From an uncultured Erysipelotrichaceae bacterium (GTDB lineage: Bacteria > Bacillota_I > Bacilli_A > RF39 > UBA660), in assembly GCA_902766875.1 (NCBI GenBank), contig CACXFI010000070.1:1-20143 (forward strand): DNA of 20,143 nt, given 5' to 3'. The position numbers were made by a program, and so were the translations under genes. This document shows positions 8,466 to 16,410 of the stretch, in pieces. Each line of letters opens with the position of its first letter. Within the stretch, counting starts at the first letter, position 1. Below the pieces are notes generated by a model, which saw only the letters and a program-made list of their open reading frames with translations, was not told the origin of the DNA and made no database searches.

Positions 8466-9591
8466 ATAAATAATTCATATTCTTAAAATCAACTCTTAAT
8501 ATCTTAGATTTATTCTTTCCAGTATCAATTGTATAGCTATCTCTAGAATCATCTACTACTTTTTCACTTAAGATATCACTAACCATATTTTTTATATTAT
8601 TATAATGTTTTCTTTCATTATCACTCATACCACTAACAACAAACTCTTTATATCCCATTAACTCTTGATAATCTTCATCAGATATTCCTTCTAATTCTTT
8701 AACCTTATCGACTATTCCCAAATCATCACTAACATAATATAAAGCTTCTAATTCTCCTAAAGTACAATAAGGTTCACTATATACTATATAATTATGAACA
8801 CTATTAATAATTACTTCATACCTAAGTTTTTCATTCTTATCTAAAAACTCATTCCAATTATTTTTTATATCCAATAATACTTCTTTAAGAGGATTTAAAG
8901 TGTTTAAATGGCCACTAACATATCCCGATAAATATTTATCAAAACATTCTATTAAATTAATCATATAATTATTAATACCTTGTTCTTCTATTTCATTAAA
9001 ACCATCATATTTTCTATGTATTTCTTTTTCTAAATCAAAACCATCTTTATTAAATAATTCATCATTTATTATGTTAATAGCAAAAAAATCTAATACCTTG
9101 ATGTTATCTTCAAAATCATGTTCTAATACAAAGAATCCTTTGCCAAATTCTTGTTCTAATTTTTCTTCTTTTATAGATAATTCAATCATTCCCATATATC
9201 TAAAATAAAATAATTTTGCATACATATACCACTTATTATAATGTTCTATATTATCTTTATTAAAATTAACCATATCCGAAATAATATCTATATATTTTAA
9301 AGAAATAGTTTCATCTTTATAAATATCCACATCTTTATGGCCCAATATATAATCTTCTGCTAATTTATCTATAAATACCATATCATCTTTAAAATAATTA
9401 ATCATAAATTTAATAAATTCATAATTATTTTTAACATTATCTGAGCATAAATCATACATATGTTTATCATTAGTATACTTAATAACACTAATCATAAACT
9501 TATAATCATTTTCTAATCCTTCTATATCACAATCTATATCGTTACCTTCAACATAATTTTTAATTAATTCTAAATCATATTCCCTTCCCAT
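8464..9591 (-). CDS. Protein of unknown function, all-helical (375 aa)
   Basis: No confident family assignment. The ATG 9589-9591 follows a G-rich site (GGGGG) about seven bases upstream. The protein is strongly acidic, has no signal peptide or membrane helix, and reads as a helical bundle. Residues 25-75 (ENDYKFMISVIKY followed by DNVKNNYEFIKFMINYF) repeat the pattern nD-x-x-F-x-x-x-x-I, which resembles the short helical repeat found in DUF4116-type proteins; this similarity is by eye only. Residues 260-300 contain EPYCTLGELEALYYVSDDLG. It is a single-gene unit with its own promoter (9621-9649) and terminator (8441-8465). The C-terminus is Lys/Ser/Asp-rich. Function unknown. Confidence 0.75.
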   Translation of the reverse strand: MGREYDLELIKNYVEGNDIDCDIEGLENDYKFMISVIKYTNDKHMYDLCSDNVKNNYEFIKFMINYFKDDMVFIDKLAEDYILGHKDVDIYKDETISLKYIDIISDMVNFNKDNIEHYNKWYMYAKLFYFRYMGMIELSIKEEKLEQEFGKGFFVLEHDFEDNIKVLDFFAINIINDELFNKDGFDLEKEIHRKYDGFNEIEEQGINNYMINLIECFDKYLSGYVSGHLNTLNPLKEVLLDIKNNWNEFLDKNEKLRYEVIINSVHNYIVYSEPYCTLGELEALYYVSDDLGIVDKVKELEGISDEDYQELMGYKEFVVSGMSDNERKHYNNIKNMVSDILSEKVVDDSRDSYTIDTGKNKSKILRVDFKNMNYL

Positions 9592-9620
9592 AATATATCC
9601 CCCGTAAACAAACGATTAAT

Positions 9621-9649
9621 AGTATAACATACATCAATATAAAAATCAA
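9621..9649 (-). promoter_or_regulatory. Extended -10 promoter of the 375-residue gene
   Basis: Minus strand: TTGATT (9644-9649), 17-base spacer, TGT then TATACT (9621-9626). The -35 overlaps the outer end and U-tract of the upstream terminator hairpin (9646-9677), so termination of one unit and initiation of the next share bases. Confidence 0.65.
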
Positions 9650-9677
9650 ATAAGAATCATTTATGATTCTTATTTGA
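9641..9677 (-). terminator. Terminator after the helicase-like gene (14-bp perfect stem)
   Basis: TCAAATAAGAATCA (9646-9659) and TGATTCTTATTTGA (9664-9677) form a perfect 14-bp stem with a 4-base loop, followed on the minus strand by a run of T. The stop codon TAA 9670-9672 lies inside the stem. Confidence 0.8.
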
Positions 9678-11028
9678 TAATTAACTTAATACTTTCAGTA
9701 TCTATATAATTATTATCCATAATTAAATACTTAGTATTATATTTCTTATCTTTAGACACTTTATTTATAAGTAAATATTCATCTATATATTTATTATCCT
9801 CTAAATAATTCAAATAATATTTCTTAATATTATTTAATAATTTATTATCTTTATTATCACTATCTATATAAGGAATAACTATTCTATCTATAAATTCTTT
9901 GTAATATATATCTTTACTATCATTTTTTAATTTATTCTTTAAAATATTCTTATCTATCACTATTTCTTCTATATTATTATTACTAAGTAATTTCTTTAAA
10001 TGAGTTAGTAATGTCCCAGATTTATACTTTTTAAATAATTTAAAATACTTATCATCAGTATCATCCTCTATTGAATTAGAATAATAAAATACTAAATCAT
10101 TAATCTTAAAATATATCTTATCCTTATTAATAATTTTATACCTAATATTATGTAAATATAAATAATTAGCTATATCTACCTCTTCTTTATATCTTAATTT
10201 ATCATTATTAATACTAGTATAATTCCTTCTCTTCCTATCAATAAGACTATTTAAATAATCTTTCTTACTATTACCACTTTCTATATATTTCCTCATAAAC
10301 ATATAATTATGATAATCATTTAAAGTATCATACTCATATACATCTCTATTAAAATATAAATATTTAAAATTAGTTATATATTCTCTTAATAATCTCTTAT
10401 TACTAAATATTTCTCTTTTAAAATAGTTTTCTAATATTTGATACTTATCCTTATAATTAATTAATTTATTTTTATTACAATATTCTTTTAATATATCAGT
10501 ATATAAATATATATTAGTCTTAATTTTATAATCATTAAGTAGTTTAGATAAATCCTTATAATCTTCATCATTACCAAGTATTATATTAATATCTTTATCC
10601 TTATATTTTTTCTTATCCATTAAATATCTAACTTTACTAAGTATTAATATAATCTTTTGATAATTATTTTTATTATTAACAACTAAATTATCTTCTACTA
10701 ACATAATTTCTCTATCTTTATTACTTAAACTAACCCTATCGTACATATTATCAAAATATTCTTTATCTAAAGATAAATGATTAATTAAATATTTCTTATT
10801 ATGTTCTCTTATAAATTTAATTTTTCTAGATTTAATCTTCTTTATCTTTAAATAATTAATATTATCTTTTACTTTATCTATATGGGTATCACACTCTATA
10901 TATAAATATTTATATTTCTCTACAAATTTATCATACATATTGCTACTAATATATACATCCTTAGATAAAAATCTAGACCATTTATCTAAATAACCTTTCA
11001 ACTCTTCATCTATAGTCTTAATATCCAT
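9670..11028 (-). CDS. Degenerate UvrD/HelD-like superfamily 1 helicase relative lacking the ATP-binding loop (452 aa)
   Basis: The protein is very rich in Lys, Asn, Tyr, Ile and Asp, but from about residue 70 it follows the colinear plan of the N-terminal half of HelD/UvrD-like helicases. That plan is an IREHNKKYL...DKEYFDN lead-in (73-94), a SLSNKDREIML segment where the Q-motif (PLDxxQRxA) belongs (100-110), then LVV...SKVRYLMDKK (115-140) where family members have LVIAGAGSGKT...KVKYLI. Here the P-loop is replaced by NNKNNYQK. IILGNDEDYKDLSKLL (149-164) sits at the motif Ia position. KEEVDIANYLYLHNIRYKI (281-299) matches the (S)xEExxIANFLYxxGIxYxY insert motif of these proteins. The later helicase motifs are absent and the length is under half of the family. 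It is likely catalytically dead as an ATPase but not frameshifted. ATG 11026-11028 uses GGGTGAT beside the priA stop; the genes are 11 bases apart. Family assignment rests on memory of the pattern. Confidence 0.6.
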   Translation of the reverse strand: MDIKTIDEELKGYLDKWSRFLSKDVYISSNMYDKFVEKYKYLYIECDTHIDKVKDNINYLKIKKIKSRKIKFIREHNKKYLINHLSLDKEYFDNMYDRVSLSNKDREIMLVEDNLVVNNKNNYQKIILILSKVRYLMDKKKYKDKDINIILGNDEDYKDLSKLLNDYKIKTNIYLYTDILKEYCNKNKLINYKDKYQILENYFKREIFSNKRLLREYITNFKYLYFNRDVYEYDTLNDYHNYMFMRKYIESGNSKKDYLNSLIDRKRRNYTSINNDKLRYKEEVDIANYLYLHNIRYKIINKDKIYFKINDLVFYYSNSIEDDTDDKYFKLFKKYKSGTLLTHLKKLLSNNNIEEIVIDKNILKNKLKNDSKDIYYKEFIDRIVIPYIDSDNKDNKLLNNIKKYYLNYLEDNKYIDEYLLINKVSKDKKYNTKYLIMDNNYIDTESIKLIIK

Positions 11029-11039
11029 AACATCACCCT

Positions 11040-13223
11040 TTATAATCTAATTGGATCAACATCTATTTCTACTTTTATCTTATTATTATATTTATATATA
11101 TTATCTATATCTCTAAGTATTATTTTTAACTTATCATCATTTCTATATTTAATAATACATTGAAAACTATATACATTATTAACTCTAAATACACTAGCCA
11201 TAGTTGGCCCTAACACTATATAACTATCATCTAATTTTCTTCTTAAATAATCTCCTATTTTATTAGCCTCACTAAATCCATATTCATAGTCACGAGTTGA
11301 TATTTTTATTAATGTCAAATAATAATATGGTGGATATTTTAACTCTTTTCTAAGCAGCATCTCTTCTTTATAAAAATTAACATAATCATGATTTTTAGAT
11401 AAAACTATACTATAATGCTTATCATTATAAGTCTGAATTATTACTTCTCCCTTTAATTCCCCTCTACCAGCTCTACCTGATACCTGACATAATAATTCAA
11501 ATGTTCTCTCACTACTCCTAAAGTCAGGTATATTTAAAGAAGTATCAGCATTTATTACACCAACCAATGTAACTAAAGGAAAATCTAATCCTTTTGCTAT
11601 CATCTGAGTACCTAATAAAATATCATATTTATGATTCTCAAAATCTTCTATTATCTTAGCATGCATACCTTTTTTAGAAGTAGTATCCATATCCATTCTT
11701 ACTATTCTAGCTTCATTATATAACTTTTTTAATTCTTCTTCAAGTCTTTGAGTACCTAATCCATAATCTTTAATATTAGTACTCCTACAATTAGGACATA
11801 CAGTTATTCTTTTATGAGCATATCCACAATAATGACATCTAAGTACATCACTAGTCTTATGATAAGTTAAACTAATATCACATCTAGGACATTTAAATAC
11901 TTCTCCACAGTTAACACAAGTCATCATTGAAGAATAGCCTCTTCTGTTTAAGAATAATATTACCTGTTCTCCTCTTTCTAATTTCTCACTTATCTTATTT
12001 TTAAGTTCATTAGAGAATATAAAATTCCCATGCTTAACTTCTTCTTTCATATCAACTATAGTAACCTTAGGAAGATTACCACCAGTAGCTCTTTCTTTAA
12101 GTACTAATAATTTATATACATGATTACCAGCTCTAGCCATTGATTCTAACGTAGGAGTAGCACTTCCCATAACTATAGGACATTTATGATAATTACTTCT
12201 CCATCTAGCTATATCTTTAGCATCATATCTAGGATGATTATCTTGTTTATAGCTAGTACTATGTTCTTCATCTATTATTATTATTCCTAACTTATCTATA
12301 GGAGCAAAAATAGCACTTCTAGCTCCAACTACTATATCTACTTTATTTTCTTTTATCTTTCTATATTCATCATATCTTTCCGTATCAGATAACCCACTAT
12401 GGAGTATTGCTACTCTATTACCAAATCTAGATACAAATCTATCTACTATCTGAGGAGTAAGACTAATTTCAGGTACTAACATAATAGCTTTCTTACCATT
12501 ATCTATAACCCTAGATATAATATTCATATATACTTCAGTCTTACCACTACCAGTAACTCCATATAATAAATAAGTAATATCTTTATCTAAATTATTAGAT
12601 ACTTCTTCTACTACTTTTACTTGTTCTTCATTAAGTATTACTTTCTTATCACTATTCTTAACAACATATTCATATCTATATGCTTCTTCTTCTATAATCT
12701 TAATAATATCTTTTTTAACCAAAGTATTAATAGTACTATCCATTCTAGTTATTAATACTTTTTTATTACTAATAATTTTTTTTAATAATTCTCTTTGCTT
12801 AGGATACCTACAATTATTTATATATTCTATTACTTCTTTTTCATCTTTATTTAACACAAGATATCTATTCATCTTAACTTTCATATCAGTCTTATTTTGA
12901 GCCTTTAAAGCTTTTGGTAACATTACCTGATATGCAAGTATTAAAGAACATAAAGTCTTATCACTAATATATTTACCTAATTCTAACATTTCACTATTTA
13001 ACACTTGATAACTATCTACTACACTGCTAATATCTTTTAGTTCATAATCTTCTACATATTTATCAGTAATATCTAACACAAACCCTTCTAATTGTCTATT
13101 ACCAAAAGGAACTTTAACCCTATATCCTATATTTAATACATCTTGATATTTAGAAGGAATATTATAATAAAACATCTGATCTAAATTCTTATTACCAATC
13201 TCTACTATAACTTTAGCATACAT
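11040..13223 (-). CDS. priA: Primosomal replication restart helicase PriA
   Basis: 727 residues, a normal length. ATG 13221-13223 has a near-perfect AGGAGGG site. The N-terminal DNA-binding domain (about 1-110) is followed by a DEAH-type helicase core with Walker A GVTGSGKT (222-229), PEISLTPQ (251-258), Walker B DEEH (318-321) and GSATPTLES (about 353). A zinc module has eight cysteines at 436, 439, 445, 448, 463, 466, 476 and 479, and a C-terminal helicase lobe includes LGTQMIAKGLDFP and QVSGRAGRG. Family role: 3'-5' helicase and loader that recognises stalled forks and D-loops and restarts replication by recruiting DnaD/DnaB/DnaI-type loaders in Bacillota. All catalytic and zinc residues are intact. 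It leads into the helicase-like gene 11 bases downstream. I saw no clear -35/-10 pair upstream. Confidence 0.97.
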   Translation of the reverse strand: MYAKVIVEIGNKNLDQMFYYNIPSKYQDVLNIGYRVKVPFGNRQLEGFVLDITDKYVEDYELKDISSVVDSYQVLNSEMLELGKYISDKTLCSLILAYQVMLPKALKAQNKTDMKVKMNRYLVLNKDEKEVIEYINNCRYPKQRELLKKIISNKKVLITRMDSTINTLVKKDIIKIIEEEAYRYEYVVKNSDKKVILNEEQVKVVEEVSNNLDKDITYLLYGVTGSGKTEVYMNIISRVIDNGKKAIMLVPEISLTPQIVDRFVSRFGNRVAILHSGLSDTERYDEYRKIKENKVDIVVGARSAIFAPIDKLGIIIIDEEHSTSYKQDNHPRYDAKDIARWRSNYHKCPIVMGSATPTLESMARAGNHVYKLLVLKERATGGNLPKVTIVDMKEEVKHGNFIFSNELKNKISEKLERGEQVILFLNRRGYSSMMTCVNCGEVFKCPRCDISLTYHKTSDVLRCHYCGYAHKRITVCPNCRSTNIKDYGLGTQRLEEELKKLYNEARIVRMDMDTTSKKGMHAKIIEDFENHKYDILLGTQMIAKGLDFPLVTLVGVINADTSLNIPDFRSSERTFELLCQVSGRAGRGELKGEVIIQTYNDKHYSIVLSKNHDYVNFYKEEMLLRKELKYPPYYYLTLIKISTRDYEYGFSEANKIGDYLRRKLDDSYIVLGPTMASVFRVNNVYSFQCIIKYRNDDKLKIILRDIDNIYKYNNKIKVEIDVDPIRL

Positions 13224-13295
13224 AATATCCCTCCTATCACTAATATAATTATAAAATAAATATTTAATATTTTTTTATAGTTACCATCTAGATAA

Positions 13296-13331
13296 CAAAA
13301 AAAACTAAGTTGATTTACAAACTTAGTTTTT
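13296..13331 (-). terminator. Rho-independent terminator after the 205-residue membrane-anchored gene
   Basis: AAAAACTAAGTT (13300-13311) and AACTTAGTTTTT (13320-13331) form a 12-bp stem with an 8-base loop and a U run on the minus strand. It starts eight bases after the TAG stop codon (13339-13341). Confidence 0.8.
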
Positions 13332-13338
13332 AATTATT

Positions 13339-13956
13339 CTAATTACCAGCAGACGATGGTACAGTACTTCCAACTTTATTAATGATAATAGTATTATTTA
13401 ATTGTGATGATATATTTTTATATTTATCAAAATCTTGAGGTAAATCTGTTTTAGATAAAGATACAACTTTAGATTCATCACCAACTTCTTTCTTTTCATT
13501 ATCCATAATAATACCTTCATCATTTATTGTCATAGTTCTACTTCCTTCAGTTAAAGTTAATCCAGCTCCACTATTATAACTAAATATATAAACTAATTTG
13601 ATAGTATTATTATCTATATAATAATATCCCTGATATCCAAATGGAGCCATATACGACATATTATATCTAAAAACTCCATTATCATAAAGATATAAATTAA
13701 ATCCACTTTCTTCAGATTTCCAACCTTCTTCACTAGGAGAAACTTCAGTATAATACCCTTTTAAATTATTATAAGAATAAATTTGAGAATTATTACCAAC
13801 ATCTTCAACTACTTCACTTTCATGTACACAATTATCAACAATATCTCCTTTAATTTTAATAGTACCATTATACATAAGATAAATACAAATACCCATCAAA
13901 ATAATAATTAATAATAAAAGAATTATAACCACATTATTCCCTTTTTTCTTTTCCAT
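13339..13956 (-). CDS. Membrane-anchored extracytoplasmic protein of unknown function (205 aa)
   Basis: MEKKKGNN followed by a single hydrophobic helix (about residues 9-29, IILLLLIIILMGICIYLMY) gives an N-terminal signal anchor; the C-terminal part is outside. The cysteine in the helix is not in a lipobox context. The outer domain (about 60-165) is Tyr/Asn/Gly-rich beta structure (LKGYYTEV, FNLYLYDNGVFRYNM, GYQGYYYIDNNTIKLVY, GSRTMTIND). This reads like the small beta-barrel or lipocalin-like single domain of secreted Bacillota proteins in which a displayed property is described by successive strands. Start ATG 13954-13956 is chosen because AGGAAGTGAG lies four bases upstream; the alternative GTG 13963-13965 would overlap that site. 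It is a single-gene unit with an extended -10 promoter and a strong terminator. Function unknown. Confidence 0.78.
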   Translation of the reverse strand: MEKKKGNNVVIILLLLIIILMGICIYLMYNGTIKIKGDIVDNCVHESEVVEDVGNNSQIYSYNNLKGYYTEVSPSEEGWKSEESGFNLYLYDNGVFRYNMSYMAPFGYQGYYYIDNNTIKLVYIFSYNSGAGLTLTEGSRTMTINDEGIIMDNEKKEVGDESKVVSLSKTDLPQDFDKYKNISSQLNNTIIINKVGSTVPSSAGN

Positions 13957-13982
13957 AAAACTCACTTCCTTATCTTAAACAA

Positions 13983-14011
13983 ATAATATCATAAATAAAA
14001 TAATTATTCAA
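13983..14011 (-). promoter_or_regulatory. Extended -10 promoter of the 205-residue membrane-anchored gene
   Basis: Minus strand: TTGAAT (14006-14011), 17-base spacer ending in TGA, then TATTAT (13983-13988). It is followed about 25 bases later by the AGGAAGTGAG ribosome site. Confidence 0.65.
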
Positions 14012-14040
14012 TAATTTAATTAATACTTTACATTAAAATT

Positions 14041-14071
14041 AAAAAAGAGTTAGGTTTATCCTAACTCTTTT
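14041..14071 (-). terminator. Rho-independent terminator after the 50-residue small gene
   Basis: AAAAGAGTTAGG (14043-14054) and CCTAACTCTTTT (14060-14071) form a perfect 12-bp stem with loop TTTAT, followed by a U run on the minus strand. It begins one base after the TAA stop of the small gene, which supports that gene being real. Confidence 0.85.
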
Positions 14072-14072
14072 A

Positions 14073-14225
14073 TTACATCATATCTTCTAAATCTTTAATA
14101 CAAGATATTTCTTTATTTTTCATTTTAGAAACTATCTTTTTCATATTACCATTTTTAATATTTTGATACATTAATACTCCCATGATACCACTACCTACTA
14201 GCATCATATCTTTTTTAATACTCAT
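14073..14225 (-). CDS. Small protein of unknown function (50 aa) with hydrophobic N-terminal segment
   Basis: ATG 14223-14225 follows AGGTGAT with a five-base spacer, the preferred ribosome site of this genome, and the TAA at 14073-14075 abuts a strong terminator. The protein starts MSIKKDMMLVGSGIMGVLMY, a short Gly/Met-rich hydrophobic stretch that could be one membrane helix. It then has a basic linker (NIKNGNMKKIVSKMKNK) and an acidic end (DLEDMM). The layout resembles short single-pass proteins of the YtxH type, but I cannot name a family. It lies downstream of trxB with an 82-base gap holding an inverted repeat, so it may be separately regulated. Confidence 0.65.
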   Translation of the reverse strand: MSIKKDMMLVGSGIMGVLMYQNIKNGNMKKIVSKMKNKEISCIKDLEDMM

Positions 14226-14254
14226 AAATTATCACCTACTTTAGAATATATGAC

Positions 14255-14278
14255 TATTGGTAAATTACTTTACCAATA
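14255..14278. repeat. Perfect 10-bp inverted repeat between trxB and the small gene (possible operator)
   Basis: TATTGGTAAA (14255-14264), four-base spacer, TTTACCAATA (14269-14278). No T run follows on either strand, so it is not a standard terminator. It contains TTGGTA in minus-strand orientation, which could be a -35 for the small gene, about 30 bases upstream of its AGGTGAT site. The -10 would be poor (TCATAT at 17 bases). An operator or an RNA hairpin are both possible. Confidence 0.5.
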
Positions 14279-14307
14279 TTATTATTATCTAAAATAAATA
14301 ATTTATA

Positions 14308-15186
14308 CTATTTAAGTTTATCTATTATATTACATGCTGCTATTGTAGCGTCACCTGAAGCTGTAGTTAATTGATATATTTTTTTATCTATAACATCTCC
14401 TACTGCATATATATTATCTATACTAGTCTTATAATTATTATCTACTTTTATATATCCATGATTCTTATCTACATCTAATAGTTCACTATTAGGTATAGAC
14501 CCTACAGCTAAAAATACTCCTGAACAAGGTATTTCTTTTTTATTATCTAATGTTACTGATACTATTTCATCATTTTTTAAATTATATTTAACTAGATTAG
14601 CATTCATATATCTATCTATATTATCTTTATAAGTCTTTTCTATAGTAGATCTTTCTCCATTATATTCATTACTTCTATGTACTATAGTTACTTTATTACA
14701 AATATTAGATAAATATATAGCATCATTTAAAGCAGTATTACCTCCACCTACTATAACTACATCTCTATCTTTATATAAATTACCATCACATAAAGCGCAA
14801 TAACTTATACCCTTACCTATTAATTTATCTTCATTCTCTATTCCTAAACCTCTAGGTCTTCTACCAGTAGCAACTAATAAATACTTATATTTTAATTTAT
14901 TATCTTTAATATTTATAATATTATTAGTAGTATCAATACTATCTATATTATCATATATATACTCTACTCCTAATTCACTTACTTGATTAAAAATATTATA
15001 TGCAAGAGTTGGCCCATCTATACTCTCATATCCTGGATAATTACCTACTTTCCATATTTTATTTAATTCTCCTCCTGGAGTATCATTTTCTATAACACAT
15101 ATATTTAAATCAGCTCTTTTTAAATATATAGCCGCTGTCATTCCTGCTATACCACTACCTAATATTACTACATCATACTCTTTCAT
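14308..15186 (-). CDS. trxB: Thioredoxin-reductase-like flavoprotein (TrxB family)
   Basis: 292 residues, slightly shorter than the usual 305-320. N-terminal FAD-binding GSGIAGMTAA (10-19), an ATGRRP strand (106-111), the redox pair C130-A-L-C133 in the YCALCDG context, a second dinucleotide fold GGGNTA (147-152), and a C-terminal AVGDV...TASGDA flavin motif. Family role: transfers electrons from NADPH through FAD and the CxxC disulfide to thioredoxin. The segment that normally reads HRRxxxR and binds the NADPH 2'-phosphate is here H170-RSNEYNG, lacking both the second Arg and the later Arg, so the electron donor may not be NADPH. ATG 15184-15186 uses GGAAGG and overlaps the lgt 3' end by 14 bases. 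It is the last gene of the YvlD-like/lgt/trxB operon. Confidence 0.88.
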   Translation of the reverse strand: MKEYDVVILGSGIAGMTAAIYLKRADLNICVIENDTPGGELNKIWKVGNYPGYESIDGPTLAYNIFNQVSELGVEYIYDNIDSIDTTNNIINIKDNKLKYKYLLVATGRRPRGLGIENEDKLIGKGISYCALCDGNLYKDRDVVIVGGGNTALNDAIYLSNICNKVTIVHRSNEYNGERSTIEKTYKDNIDRYMNANLVKYNLKNDEIVSVTLDNKKEIPCSGVFLAVGSIPNSELLDVDKNHGYIKVDNNYKTSIDNIYAVGDVIDKKIYQLTTASGDATIAACNIIDKLK

Positions 15187-15970
15187 TACTTTTCTTCCTT
15201 CCTACTATAACATTATACATAAATATACCTATTCCCATAATAACTAATATTATAGATACTAACTGACTAATTCTTAAACTACCAAAATATAAACTATCAG
15301 TTCTATATCCTTCTATAAAGAATCTTCCTATTCCATATATTATAAAATATATAGATACCTGCATTCCTATTCTTTTTCTATTACTTTTTCTAAACAACAT
15401 AAGTATAATAAAACCAAATAAGCATAACAAAGATTCATATAAAAATGTAGGCATGTGATAGCTACCATGTATATACATATTATTAATAATAAATTTAGGT
15501 ATATGTAAACTTTTTAAATTACTATATGTAGTACTAATACCATATGCTTCTTGGTTAAAAAAGTTCCCCCATCTACCTATAGCCTGCCCTAATATTAAAG
15601 AAGGTGCCATAACATCTAATGTATCTATAAAACTATAACCTTTCTTTTTAGAATAAAAATAGATAAATATAATTCCTGCTATAACACCACCATATATAGC
15701 AAGACCACCTTCCCATACCTTAAATATAGATAAAAAATCACCTTTATATATCTTATAATTAAATATAACATAATATAATCTTGCTCCAATAATCGCTACA
15801 AATAACATGTAAAATACTAAATCAGATATATAATTAACACTTAAACCTCTTCTAGGAGCTTCTTTCCTAACTATATAATATCCTAACATAATAGCAATTA
15901 ATATTAAAACAGAATACCAATATATATTAATATTACCAATACTAATAAATATATTACTCAAATTAGTCAT
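15173..15970 (-). CDS. lgt: Prolipoprotein diacylglyceryl transferase Lgt
   Basis: 265 residues with about seven membrane segments and the family signature GRWGNFFNQEAYG (132-144), containing the essential Arg and Asn/Glu cluster. Lgt attaches diacylglycerol from phosphatidylglycerol to the lipobox cysteine of prolipoproteins in the membrane. The catalytic-region segment is EGGLAIYGG, with Tyr93 where E. coli-type enzymes have His103; some Bacillota Lgt proteins also lack that His. The C-terminal GIGRFFIEGYRTDS block is present. The start is uncertain. ATG 15968-15970 overlaps the upstream stop as ATGA, but the AGAGGAG site touches it with no spacer; TTG 15959-15961 lies nine bases from that site and would remove three residues. 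Gene order next to a YvlD-like gene and trxB is common in Bacillota. Confidence 0.96.
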   Translation of the reverse strand: MTNLSNIFISIGNINIYWYSVLILIAIMLGYYIVRKEAPRRGLSVNYISDLVFYMLFVAIIGARLYYVIFNYKIYKGDFLSIFKVWEGGLAIYGGVIAGIIFIYFYSKKKGYSFIDTLDVMAPSLILGQAIGRWGNFFNQEAYGISTTYSNLKSLHIPKFIINNMYIHGSYHMPTFLYESLLCLFGFIILMLFRKSNRKRIGMQVSIYFIIYGIGRFFIEGYRTDSLYFGSLRISQLVSIILVIMGIGIFMYNVIVGRKKSNERV

Positions 15971-16410
15971 CTCCTCTTAACAATAGGTTTAATAACTAAA
16001 CCTTCCATAAATATATTTAAAATAGATATAATTATTGCTATAATTATTGCTATAATAAAACCACGTATTTGAAAATTATCTCCTAATATAAAACTAGTTA
16101 TATATAATATAATTACATTTATAACAGGATAAAATAATCCAAACGTAATAGCTGTTATTGGTAATGTTAAATAAAACAATACTGGTTTAATAGTTTGATT
16201 TAAAATATATATAATGATAGCAGCTAAAAGTGCATATAATCCAAAATATTGGTTATTAATATATAATGAATTAAACATTAAAGATACACAAATTAATACT
16301 ATTGCATATCCAATCATATATATAAACCATTCCATAAAACCATTTTTAATTAATTTATGTCTATTTTTATTATTACCATTATCTTCATCTATTATAATAA
16401 TTTTTTTCAT
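15967..16410 (-). CDS. YvlD-like 4-TM membrane protein (phage-holin superfamily IV)
   Basis: 147 residues from ATG 16408-16410, which has GGTGAT four bases upstream. An open frame continues to 16578, but its upstream ATGs have no ribosome site and it would run through the promoter region and the opposite small gene. The N-terminus is short, acidic and basic (DEDNGNNKNRHK). About four membrane helices follow between residues 28 and 138, including the NQTIKPVLFYLTLPIT segment and GLFYPVINVIILY typical of PF04020. Despite the holin name, members such as YvlD are chromosomal envelope proteins next to hprK/lgt, and nothing phage-like is near. The stop overlaps the lgt ATG. The function is not established; its conserved place before lgt suggests envelope stress or membrane maintenance. 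Confidence 0.85.
   Translation of the reverse strand: MKKIIIIDEDNGNNKNRHKLIKNGFMEWFIYMIGYAIVLICVSLMFNSLYINNQYFGLYALLAAIIIYILNQTIKPVLFYLTLPITAITFGLFYPVINVIILYITSFILGDNFQIRGFIIAIIIAIIISILNIFMEGLVIKPIVKRR

Noticed and set aside
14255..14278. Terminator of trxB
   Set aside because: The stem is perfect but no T run follows on either strand, unlike all other terminators in the window. It is kept as an inverted repeat of unknown role.
15967..16410. Prophage or lysis gene suggested by the holin family name
   Set aside because: There are no other phage genes. The family includes chromosomal YvlD-type proteins that commonly neighbour lgt, so it is read as an envelope gene.
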